A DNA stretch of 7,605 nt from the NCBI GenBank assembly GCA_030630695.1, contig DAOVMP010000016.1, positions 1-7,605 of the forward strand, read 5' to 3'. The position numbers and the translations under genes were made by a program. The notes under the pieces are model-generated. The model made no database searches. It was given only the letters and a program-made list of their open reading frames with translations, and was not told where the DNA came from. Of this stretch, positions 1 to 5,457 are shown piece by piece. Origin of the DNA: Candidatus Woesearchaeota archaeon. GTDB lineage: Archaea > Nanobdellota > Nanobdellia > Woesearchaeales > ARS49. The stretch's first letter is position 1. Each line of letters begins with the position of its first letter.

Positions 1-155
1 ATTTGCAGGATATTGTTAATAATGCGCGTGATTTGTCTTTGTCTTCATCTTTTGTTGAAGATGTTGATGCTTTTGCAGGTTTAAGACTTGCTGTTGATGG
101 CGTTGCTAGCTTGAATAATAATCTTATTCAGCAGTCATGTCCGGGAATTTACTAA
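1..155 (+). CDS. 3' end of an unidentified protein (truncated by window edge)
   Basis: The frame that begins at base 3 is open from the window edge to a TAA at 153-155 and gives the last 50 residues of a protein, ending SCPGIY. I do not recognise the family. The visible part is soluble-looking, rich in Leu, Val, Asp, Asn and Ser, with one Cys near the C-terminus and no membrane segment. Its stop overlaps the ATG of the next gene by one base (TAATG), which is typical of translationally coupled genes in one operon and supports it as a real coding end. By context it may be another surface or pilin-like protein, but only the neighbours suggest this. The 5' end and any signal sequence are outside the window. 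Confidence 0.7.
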   Translation, partial: LQDIVNNARDLSLSSSFVEDVDAFAGLRLAVDGVASLNNNLIQQSCPGIY

Positions 156-640
156 TGAATAAAAAATCTCAGATTCGGATGTTTGAAATGATAGCGGTTC
201 TGATAGTTTTTTTGCTTTTATTGTCTATTGGTTCTATTTTTTATTTTAGATTGCAGGAATCGTCAATTAAAAAAGAAGCAGTTAGAGCAGAAAGTTTAAG
301 ATCTTTGCAATTGTTTCAAAGAGCTTTGTTTTTGCCTGAATTGGATTGTTCTTTTGTTGGTGTTCAGAAAGGAAATTGTTTTGATGTTATAAAATTAAGG
401 TTTTTTAGTGAATTGTTGCAGTCAGAGCAGTTAAGAATTGATTATTTTGATGTTTTTGGTCTTTCAAAAATAAGAATAAAGAAAGTTTATCCTGTTGCTT
501 CAGATTGGTTTACGTTATATTCTAATGTTCCTGAGAAAATTTCTTCTAAATTAGTTAGTCAGAGTACTGTTTTGTTGTATAATGCATCTTCTGATGTTTA
601 TGATTTTGGTGTTGTTGAGGTGAGTTATTATGGCGAGTAA
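155..640 (+). CDS. Pilin-like membrane-anchored protein, 161 aa
   Basis: The protein starts MNKKSQIRMFEM and has one hydrophobic helix at about residues 12-31, followed by a domain of about 130 residues. The short basic N-terminus with K4-S5-Q6 before the helix resembles archaeal class III (type IV pilin-like) signal sequences cut by a PibD/FlaK-type peptidase. A Glu (E11) lies just before the helix, as in many pilins. Two cysteines, C65 and C75, are nine residues apart and could form a disulfide outside the cell. An in-frame ATG at 137 lies upstream, but 155 is preferred because it overlaps the previous stop (TAATG) and restores the MNKK motif shared with other genes here. There is no clear ribosome site, so translation probably relies on coupling. 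Its stop at 640 overlaps the next start. Role as a minor pilin or surface protein is inferred. Confidence 0.8.
   Translation: MNKKSQIRMFEMIAVLIVFLLLLSIGSIFYFRLQESSIKKEAVRAESLRSLQLFQRALFLPELDCSFVGVQKGNCFDVIKLRFFSELLQSEQLRIDYFDVFGLSKIRIKKVYPVASDWFTLYSNVPEKISSKLVSQSTVLLYNASSDVYDFGVVEVSYYGE
617..623 (+). promoter_or_regulatory. Shine-Dalgarno site for the 155-aa gene
   Basis: GAGGTGA matches the archaeal anti-Shine-Dalgarno complement AGGAGGTGAT and ends six bases before the ATG at 630. It lies inside the previous coding region and fixes the start of the downstream gene. Confidence 0.75.
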
Positions 641-1097
641 AGCCCAAATGGAAATTTTGGGTTTAGCCATTGTTGTTATTCTTATTGCTTTAGCAATGCT
701 GTTTGCTGTTCAATTTTTCCTGCTTAAGCCTGTTTCAGAGCCTACAAAGACTGTTAAAGAGAGTTTTTTAGCTGCTAATTTTTTAAATTCTTGCTTGGGT
801 ACTTCTACAAAATGTTTTGACCGTAATATTAAGGAGTTGTTGCAGAATTGTGCATTAGGAGGGTCTTTGAATTGTCCTGGTAATATTAATTCTTGTTTAT
901 ATTCAAGGCAGGAGATAGAAAAAATGCTTGATTCTTCTTTGGGTTTATGGAAAAAAAGTTATTTTTTCAATATAGATGGGCTTGCCGGAGGTTTTTCAAT
1001 AGGAGATGCTTGTAAAGGTGAGAAAGAATATGAAGAACATCCTGTTGTGGTGCGGCCTGGTTTTGATATTCTTTTAAGTTTGGAGATTTGCGGTTAA
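630..1097 (+). CDS. Pilin-like protein with class III-type signal, Cys-rich, 155 aa
   Basis: The N-terminus MASKAQMEILG is the best class III signal match in the window: K4-A5 before Q6, then Q-M-E and a hydrophobic helix at about residues 9-32. Pfam's class III signal description centres on a Q..E pattern at this place. The remaining 120 residues carry seven cysteines (C55, C62, C74, C82, C89, C128, C154), which fits disulfide bonding outside the cell. I believe similar MASKAQ/MGKRAQ-ME proteins occur in Woesearchaeota, but from memory only. The start at 630 overlaps the previous gene by 11 bases and has a strong ribosome site. The gene is the last of its operon: its stop abuts the TATA box of the next transcription unit. 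A pilin or pseudopilin subunit is the most likely role; function is not shown. Confidence 0.8.
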   Translation: MASKAQMEILGLAIVVILIALAMLFAVQFFLLKPVSEPTKTVKESFLAANFLNSCLGTSTKCFDRNIKELLQNCALGGSLNCPGNINSCLYSRQEIEKMLDSSLGLWKKSYFFNIDGLAGGFSIGDACKGEKEYEEHPVVVRPGFDILLSLEICG

Positions 1098-1098
1098 C

Positions 1099-1106
1099 TT
1101 TATATA
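1099..1106 (+). promoter_or_regulatory. TATA box for the TPR/APH-like gene
   Basis: TTTATATA starts two bases after the previous stop codon. A start site about 26 bases downstream of its centre would fall near 1129, ten bases before the ATG at 1139, where a G-rich GGGGGAT may serve as a weak ribosome site. This argues against the longer frame beginning with TTG at 1088. Confidence 0.7.
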
Positions 1107-1138
1107 CTGAACTCGCTATTTGTTGTTTGGGGGATTTA

Positions 1139-3355
1139 ATGGGTTTAGAAGATAAGATTGTTCTTGCATATAATAATGTGGGGTCTGTAGCTAAGTGGAT
1201 GGTTAATCATCCTAAAACTTCAGGTGTTTTAGGATATTTTACTTCTTTGGGTGGTACTGCTTGTGTTTCAACAGCACAGAATAATCCGTCTCCAGGTAAT
1301 GTTGCAACACACGTAGGTGTTGGTCTTGGCACGTACTGGGGTCTTAAACTAGTAAATGAATATATTTTAGGCAATCGTGATGTTGTTGAGCCAGAAGAAA
1401 AAAAAGGTTTTTTGGGTAAAATAAGAAATTATATTAATAAAATAGAATACGCTATTTTTAATAATCCTGCTTTTTCTTCTTTGATTCCTGGATCTGCTGC
1501 GTATTTGCTTTATAACCATAGTTTTAAAGATTTTACTAAAACATGGACGCCTGAAGAATCTCTTTTTCTTATTCCTTTATTATATCCGCCATCGCATTTG
1601 ACTTTGGGTATGCGAAGAGCGAATGAATTTTTTACAAGAGCATATGATAAATTAAAATCAAATAAAGCTTTTTTGCGTTTTTCTGATTTTATTTTAGAAA
1701 AACCCATGTTGTCAGCAGGAGCTGTTGGTTTGGGTTATTTTTATTCAACTTTAAAGAGTTTAACATTGGCTTTAGAGAACGAACCAGGAACTGCAGTAGG
1801 TTTGGCTTCTTTAACAGCATTTTTACCTGCATGTGCTACATACGCAGCACATACTGTTGCAGCAGGGTTATTCCATTCGTCGAGTCTTAAATTGGCTGTG
1901 AAAAATTCAAGTATAACTATTGATAACTTAATTGGAAAGTATGATTCGGCAATTGATAATTTAGAAGAGTTATTAGAACTTCCAACTTCTCCTGAACAAA
2001 AAGCAAGAATTCATGTAAAGATTGCAGATATATATGCTAAACAAAAGAAAATAGATCTATCTTTATCACATATTAAGCCAACTATTGATTTACTTGGTGA
2101 AAAAAAGACTTCTTTAACTCCTTTTAATTGGTTATGGACAATTCCGAGTAAAACGGGCGATATTATAAAATATTATATTAATGGCTTGAAAAACAATTCT
2201 ATTGCTAAAACTCAGCAGTCTATTTTTAATTTTAAGAGAAAAAAATTCGATAAAGCAATTGAAAAAATCAATCATGCAATTTCTTTATCGTCTAATGATC
2301 TGTCGTTTAGTATCATAAAAGCAATTGAGTTAGATGCAATTAAAAAATATGATGATGCAAATAAAGTATGGGTTAGTATACTTCCTGATATGCATAAAGA
2401 TTTTGAAATAATAAGTAATTCTTCCAAAGAAGTTTTTCAAATAACGTCTAATATTTTAGCAAACGATTTTATTATTCCAAGAAGCAGTAATGTTGATGCA
2501 TTAAAAGCAGAATACGGTTTTTCAAGATTTTCCTATGACTGCTGTACTGATAAACAAAAGGTTCCAAAGCCCTTGGCTTTTTTCGTTTTATCTGAATCGG
2601 ATTTTGATCAGAAAATGAATAAGGATTTGTTTAGAAAACCAGCATATTTTGTTAATTCCCGTAGTAAAGGCGAGGTTTTGGCAGATACTAATATTAATGA
2701 ATCAATTATTTTAAAGGTTTTAGAATCGTATTTTGATTTTGTTGCAAGAACAACTAAACAAAGGCATAAATTGGGCGAGTATTCTGTTGAAGCTCCTGTT
2801 TTAAATTATGGCAAAACACTTGTTGAAAAATGTTTTAATAGAATTCCTGTTGGCGATAAGAAAAAAGCAAGATTGTTTGAGAATTCTGAATCATTTATTA
2901 ATCATTTAAATGGATGTAAGCGTTTTTTAATTCATGGCAATTTTCATACAGGAAATATAATTAAAGGAGATGTATATTGTATTATTGATTTTGGTGATAT
3001 GTGTCTAGCTTTAGATACTTTGGGAATTGAACAGTTTATTGCAAAGTTTGCTTTTAATAAGAACGCAAAAGTAAAAATTTACGAATCTTGTCATGATTTT
3101 GATTCTGTTAAAAGATCTAAGGATGATTTTATGAAAGATGGTCTTATGGGCTCTGTTTTTCAAGCTGCGTGTTTGTTAGGAAGATCTTATCATTACAAAG
3201 AAGGCAATCTAATAGATTTTCAAAGAAACATTTCTCATAGTTTAAGCGCACTTCTTCATTTGGATTCTGTTAAAGGCAAAGAAAAAGATCAATTATTGTA
3301 TTTTAGAGATGATGTTGCTTCATTGCAGTTCAATGCTTCAGTGCAGATCAATTAG
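1139..3355 (+). CDS. Membrane-TPR-phosphotransferase-like fusion protein, 738 aa
   Basis: Three regions can be seen. Residues 28-245 hold several hydrophobic stretches (about 28-45, 54-75, 109-126, 141-157, 188-210, 217-245) that look like membrane segments or buried helices. Residues 270-320 and 369-417 are amphipathic helical pairs resembling TPR repeats. Residues about 470-720 resemble the aminoglycoside phosphotransferase/choline kinase fold: a VPKPLAFF strand, the loop H599-G-N-F-H-T-G-N606 and the metal-binding IDFGD at 616-620. Family members normally have HGD at the loop; here the catalytic Asp is Asn601, so activity may be lost or altered, while the downstream Asn606 and Asp617 remain. 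Start 1139 is chosen because a TATA box at 1099-1106 would lie inside the longer TTG-started frame. The 3' end overlaps the convergent gene by 18 bases. The substrate is unknown; this is not evidence for antibiotic resistance. Confidence 0.8.
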   Translation: MGLEDKIVLAYNNVGSVAKWMVNHPKTSGVLGYFTSLGGTACVSTAQNNPSPGNVATHVGVGLGTYWGLKLVNEYILGNRDVVEPEEKKGFLGKIRNYINKIEYAIFNNPAFSSLIPGSAAYLLYNHSFKDFTKTWTPEESLFLIPLLYPPSHLTLGMRRANEFFTRAYDKLKSNKAFLRFSDFILEKPMLSAGAVGLGYFYSTLKSLTLALENEPGTAVGLASLTAFLPACATYAAHTVAAGLFHSSSLKLAVKNSSITIDNLIGKYDSAIDNLEELLELPTSPEQKARIHVKIADIYAKQKKIDLSLSHIKPTIDLLGEKKTSLTPFNWLWTIPSKTGDIIKYYINGLKNNSIAKTQQSIFNFKRKKFDKAIEKINHAISLSSNDLSFSIIKAIELDAIKKYDDANKVWVSILPDMHKDFEIISNSSKEVFQITSNILANDFIIPRSSNVDALKAEYGFSRFSYDCCTDKQKVPKPLAFFVLSESDFDQKMNKDLFRKPAYFVNSRSKGEVLADTNINESIILKVLESYFDFVARTTKQRHKLGEYSVEAPVLNYGKTLVEKCFNRIPVGDKKKARLFENSESFINHLNGCKRFLIHGNFHTGNIIKGDVYCIIDFGDMCLALDTLGIEQFIAKFAFNKNAKVKIYESCHDFDSVKRSKDDFMKDGLMGSVFQAACLLGRSYHYKEGNLIDFQRNISHSLSALLHLDSVKGKEKDQLLYFRDDVASLQFNASVQIN

Positions 3356-4255
3356 TATTTTTGAGCTTAATACTTCCATTATTTTGTCTGAGATTTGTAC
3401 AATTATGTTTGATATTTCTTTGTTTTTGGAATTATTAAGGTCTTTTTTCAGTTTTGCTCGTAAAGTATATGTTTTGTCGATTTTTTCTGTTGTTGTGGTA
3501 TAATATGCATCGAAAAAAGAGGCAAATAATTCATTAAGTTTTTTTATCAAGTCAGTTGTTTTGGAGTCTTGCTTTTTAGATAATTCTTCTGAAAGTTTTA
3601 AATAATAATCTCCTATTTCTTCTAATTGATGTATTGTTCTGGTGTGTGCAGCAATATGTGTGTTATCTATATTAGTTGTTTTGTTTAGAATTCTTAAACA
3701 ATAGTGTGTAAATCGGTTTATGTTTTTCTCTGCGTATTTTGTGTTTTGTAATATTGATTTGTCTTTGTTTTTCAGAGCATTGAGGATTTCTTGTGATGTG
3801 TTTTTTAGTATGAAAAATATTTTTCTCAGTATGTTGTCGTATTCTTCTGGTTTGATTTTAGATATTTCTTTTAAAACACAGTGGTTTTTGCCGTGTTTTA
3901 TCATTTCTAGGCCGATTAGTTCTTCTGCTATATTGGAAATAACTTCTATGGTATTTTGTTTTTTGTTTGTTTTAGGATTTATAGTTTCAGTATTGTCAAA
4001 ATATATCTCTACTTCATCACTTCCTTTGATATATGCTGAAGTTAGATAATACCATACTAAAGAACTGTTTAAGTTGCTGATGTTTAGGTTTATTCTGCTT
4101 TGTTCTAAGATATTAGTTGTTGAATATGTTAGCCTTCCTTTTGCTTCCTGTACCTCGATTTCATCTCCTTTTAACACACCATGCTGTTTTGCCCATTTAC
4201 TAGGAAGGCTAATAACCAGGGTCTTTTTTGCTAATTGTATGACTTTGCGTCTCAT
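3338..4255 (-). CDS. SpoVT/AbrB-PhoU-like regulator, 305 aa
   Basis: The N-terminus MRRKVIQLAKKTLVISLPSK, then WAKQHGVLKGDEIEV, is the SpoVT/AbrB swapped-hairpin DNA-binding domain (residues 1-45) typical of archaeal PhoU-like proteins. The rest is mostly helical, and residues 211-218 (LEEIGDYY) match the E..GD motif of PhoU three-helix bundles, which bind metal clusters. In this family the protein is thought to act in the cytoplasm on phosphate uptake or signalling, with DNA binding through the N-domain. No Pst transporter is in the window, so the phosphate link comes from the family only. It has its own promoter (TATA at 4295-4302), diverges from the Lrp-like gene, and converges on the TPR/APH-like gene with an 18-base 3' overlap. 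The second PhoU repeat is divergent. The start is clear: the motif begins at the first ATG, with no ribosome site and a short predicted leader. Confidence 0.85.
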   Translation of the reverse strand: MRRKVIQLAKKTLVISLPSKWAKQHGVLKGDEIEVQEAKGRLTYSTTNILEQSRINLNISNLNSSLVWYYLTSAYIKGSDEVEIYFDNTETINPKTNKKQNTIEVISNIAEELIGLEMIKHGKNHCVLKEISKIKPEEYDNILRKIFFILKNTSQEILNALKNKDKSILQNTKYAEKNINRFTHYCLRILNKTTNIDNTHIAAHTRTIHQLEEIGDYYLKLSEELSKKQDSKTTDLIKKLNELFASFFDAYYTTTTEKIDKTYTLRAKLKKDLNNSKNKEISNIIVQISDKIMEVLSSKILIDLH

Positions 4256-4276
4256 TTTTATTCGTTAATATTTATG

Positions 4277-4292
4277 ATTAGAAAGTACTAAT
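4277..4292. promoter_or_regulatory. Inverted repeat downstream of the PhoU-like gene's TATA box
   Basis: ATTAG-N6-CTAAT is a perfect five-base dyad lying between the minus-strand TATA box and the predicted start site near 4272. A repressor bound here would block transcription, so autoregulation by the encoded SpoVT-domain protein is possible. The dyad is short and the region AT-rich, so chance is a real alternative. Confidence 0.3.
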
Positions 4293-4294
4293 AG

Positions 4295-4302
4295 TATATA
4301 AG
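4295..4302 (-). promoter_or_regulatory. TATA box for the PhoU-like gene
   Basis: On the minus strand the sequence reads AAAAACTTATATACT, a strong archaeal TATA box with an A-rich BRE-like stretch before it. The expected start site is near 4272, giving a leader of about 17 bases without a ribosome site. Confidence 0.75.
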
Positions 4303-4349
4303 TTTTTCTAAAATATATAGTTATAAGGTAATATATAAGATATAAGAAG

Positions 4350-4361
4350 AAAGTATATATC
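4350..4361 (+). promoter_or_regulatory. TATA box for the Lrp-like gene
   Basis: AAAGTATATATC is preceded by a purine-rich BRE-like stretch. A start site near 4383 would give a leader of about 25 bases that contains the GAGGTG ribosome site. A second TATA-like stretch at 4369-4377 would start transcription too close to the ribosome site, so it is less likely. Confidence 0.55.
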
Positions 4362-4377
4362 TTGATTTCTCTATATA

Positions 4378-4395
4378 ATCGATATCAAAATCGAT
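4378..4395. promoter_or_regulatory. Candidate operator: paired ATCGAT palindromes
   Basis: Two copies of the palindrome ATCGAT are separated by six bases (ATCAAA), making an 18-base dyad centred just past the predicted start site. Lrp/AsnC proteins commonly repress their own genes by binding dyads at the start site, so autoregulation is the favoured reading. Binding is inferred, not seen. Confidence 0.45.
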
Positions 4396-4401
4396 GAGGT
4401 G
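4396..4401 (+). promoter_or_regulatory. Shine-Dalgarno site deciding the Lrp-like start
   Basis: GAGGTG lies six bases before the ATG at 4408. It overlaps a possible GTG start at 4399, which is therefore rejected: the GTG is part of the ribosome site. Confidence 0.7.
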
Positions 4402-4407
4402 TTTAAT

Positions 4408-4887
4408 ATGATTAAAAAAAAGGATTTAATGCTTTTGGCTCACTTAAGAGAGAATTCAAGAGCGCATTTAAAGGAAATTGCAAGAAAAACAAAGATTCCT
4501 GTATCTACTTTGCACGATAGAATCAAAGCTAAAGCAGGTGATGCAATCATTAGAAACAGCTGTCTGTTAGATTTTGACATGTTGGGCTTTAGTGTCAAAG
4601 CCCATGTAATGTTCAAAATAAACAAGGCAGACAAGGAAAATGTCAGAAAATATCTTAAAAAGTCTTTGAATGTGAATAATATGTATAAGATCAATAATGG
4701 CTATGATTTTATTGTTGAGTTTGTCTTTAAGACTGTCAGCGATATGGAGAATTATTTGGAAGACGTAGATCAGAAATTCCGTATTAAGTCTAAAAATGTT
4801 CATTATATAATTGAGGATATTAAGAGAGAAGAGTTCTTGTCAAATGCTAATTTTGTTCCTGTGCTATTCCCTTCAGAACCACAGTAA
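4408..4887 (+). CDS. Lrp/AsnC-family transcription regulator, 159 aa
   Basis: Residues 6-42 form the winged helix-turn-helix of the Lrp/AsnC family, with the helix pair LKEIARKTKIPVSTLHDRIK; residues about 59-143 form the RAM ligand/dimer domain, including the NGYDFIVEF strand that matches the family's G-[YF]-D turn. The length is normal for the family. Such proteins are cytoplasmic DNA-binding multimers, often tuned by amino acids; the ligand here is unknown. Start 4408 is set by the GAGGTG site; a GTG nine bases upstream is rejected. The stop touches the TATA box of the next gene, and a dyad at the gene's own start site suggests autoregulation. Its place between two groups of pilin-like genes makes it a candidate controller of them, which is inference. 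Confidence 0.9.
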   Translation: MIKKKDLMLLAHLRENSRAHLKEIARKTKIPVSTLHDRIKAKAGDAIIRNSCLLDFDMLGFSVKAHVMFKINKADKENVRKYLKKSLNVNNMYKINNGYDFIVEFVFKTVSDMENYLEDVDQKFRIKSKNVHYIIEDIKREEFLSNANFVPVLFPSEPQ

Positions 4888-4897
4888 AATTTATATA
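4888..4897 (+). promoter_or_regulatory. TATA box for the 107-aa Cys/Gly protein
   Basis: The box reads AATTTATATA and begins one base after the Lrp-like stop codon. The expected start site, near 4918, coincides with the left arm of the hairpin at 4916-4935. Confidence 0.75.
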
Positions 4898-4915
4898 CTC
4901 CTAGTATTATTTAGA

Positions 4916-4935
4916 ACCTATTACTCAAAATAGGT
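4916..4935 (+). promoter_or_regulatory. Leader hairpin overlapping the ribosome site
   Basis: ACCTATT-N6-AATAGGT is a perfect seven-base stem with a six-base loop. The right arm includes AGGT, which overlaps the ribosome site GGTGAT (4933-4938). With transcription starting near 4918 the stem would form nearly the whole leader and could hide the ribosome site. As DNA it could equally be an operator at the start site. If transcription starts inside the left arm, the RNA stem would be shortened. Confidence 0.5.
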
Positions 4936-4938
4936 GAT
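4933..4938 (+). promoter_or_regulatory. Shine-Dalgarno site for the 107-aa gene
   Basis: GGTGAT matches the downstream half of AGGAGGTGAT and ends three bases before the ATG at 4942. Its first three bases are paired in the predicted leader hairpin. Confidence 0.6.
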
Positions 4939-4941
4939 ATA

Positions 4942-5265
4942 ATGAATAAAAAAGCTCAGAGTTTATCAATCACAACTGTTGTTGTTGCAATTCTTGCTAT
5001 TCTTGTATTAGTTGTTTTATTCTACATATTTACAACAAAAATGGGTGGTTTGTCAAAACAGTTGATAACTTGTCCTGGTTCTTGTAATGTAGATTTAGCT
5101 ACCTGTGAACAGTATGGAGGTACTTTTTTGCCAAGTACAACAAAGTATGTGGATACTGCTGGAAACCCATGTTCTGTTTGCTGTTCTGTTAGGGTTCCAG
5201 AATCAGATACTGGCGGCGGCCAAGGTGATGGCGGCCAAGGTGGCGGCGGCGCAGGAGGTTGGTAA
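4942..5265 (+). CDS. Small pilin-like six-cysteine protein with Gly-rich tail, 107 aa
   Basis: It starts MNKKAQSLSI, with K4-A5-Q6 as a class III-like cleavage context, and has one helix at about residues 11-31. The outer part has six cysteines (C44, C48, C55, C77, C80, C81), likely disulfide-bonded, and a low-complexity Gly/Gln tail at residues 90-107. The first 30 residues match the 102-aa protein at 7280 at 19 positions; both also have six cysteines and a CC pair, so the two are probably paralogs. From memory, short proteins of this kind (MNKRGDSLSL-type start, C..C..CC ending) recur in Woesearchaeota; I know no proven function. It has its own promoter and ribosome site, and a T-tract follows the stop, so it may be a single-gene unit. 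A pilin or small surface protein is likely. Confidence 0.85.
   Translation: MNKKAQSLSITTVVVAILAILVLVVLFYIFTTKMGGLSKQLITCPGSCNVDLATCEQYGGTFLPSTTKYVDTAGNPCSVCCSVRVPESDTGGGQGDGGQGGGGAGGW
5215..5242 (+). repeat. 13-base tandem direct repeat in the Gly-rich tail
   Basis: GGCGGCCAAGGTG occurs at 5215-5227 and 5230-5242, a period of 15 bases or five codons (GGQG plus one residue). TGGCGGCGGC also occurs twice, at 5211 and 5241. The stretch is GC-rich against an AT-rich background and probably grew by slippage or unequal exchange. Confidence 0.8.
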
Positions 5266-5270
5266 TTAAT

Positions 5271-5286
5271 TCTTTTTTTTCTTTCT
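5271..5286 (+). terminator. T-rich terminator after the 107-aa gene
   Basis: A run of eight T (5273-5280), extended by CTTTCT, begins eight bases after the stop. Archaeal RNA polymerase terminates at such T-tracts without a hairpin. It separates this gene from the next promoter. Confidence 0.6.
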
Positions 5287-5301
5287 GCTTTCTCCGAAAA
5301 A

Positions 5302-5309
5302 CTTATATA
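5302..5309 (+). promoter_or_regulatory. TATA box for the four-gene operon
   Basis: AAAAACTTATATATAG holds the box CTTATATA with an A-rich BRE-like stretch. The expected start site, near 5332, is three bases before the ATG at 5335, so the first gene is probably translated from a leaderless or nearly leaderless message. No ribosome site precedes that ATG. Confidence 0.75.
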
Positions 5310-5334
5310 TAGTATTATCTGTTTTTGTTCTATA

Positions 5335-5457
5335 ATGAATAAAAGAGGAGATATGTCTACTGTGTATAGGATTTTGTTATATCTTGCTATTTTTGCTGCA
5401 ATTGCTTTGATTGTAATTGTTGTTCTTAAGAAGAATATTTTGACAGGAGGTTTTTGA
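5335..5457 (+). CDS. Tiny single-helix protein with pilin-like start, 40 aa
   Basis: The protein begins MNKRGDMSTVYRI, has one hydrophobic helix at about residues 13-31, then a short basic end (LKKNILTGGF). The R4-G5-D6 context before the helix resembles the class III signals of the other genes, but almost nothing follows the helix, so it is either a minimal pilin-like peptide or a membrane partner of the large protein after it. Support for coding comes from the promoter 26 bases upstream of the predicted start, the MNKR motif, and a TGATG overlap with the next gene, whose AGGAGGT ribosome site lies in this frame. Translation is probably leaderless. There are no cysteines. Function is unknown. 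Confidence 0.75.
   Translation: MNKRGDMSTVYRILLYLAIFAAIALIVIVVLKKNILTGGF
5445..5451 (+). promoter_or_regulatory. Shine-Dalgarno site for the 350-aa gene
   Basis: AGGAGGT ends five bases before the ATG at 5457 and is the strongest ribosome site in the window. It selects 5457 over the TTG three bases upstream. Confidence 0.8.

Noticed and set aside
137..154. Earlier ATG for the 161-aa protein
   Set aside because: It would overlap the previous gene without a ribosome site and would bury the MNKK start; the TAATG overlap favours 155.
1088..1138. Longer TTG-started form of the 738-aa protein
   Set aside because: The TATA box at 1099-1106 lies inside this extension, and the ATG at 1139 is well placed behind the predicted transcription start.
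2521..3300. Aminoglycoside resistance gene
   Set aside because: The domain is only fold-like, is fused to TPR and membrane-like regions, and lacks the catalytic Asp; nothing suggests drug modification.
3309..4268. Several open frames on the plus strand within the PhoU-like gene
   Set aside because: They are antisense to a gene with clear domains, are low-complexity Phe/Leu/Ser translations and have no promoter or ribosome site.
4399..4407. GTG start for the Lrp-like gene
   Set aside because: The GTG is part of the GAGGTG ribosome site serving the ATG at 4408.
4440..4803. Open frames on the minus strand across the Lrp-like gene
   Set aside because: They are shadows of a well-supported regulator and show no motif.
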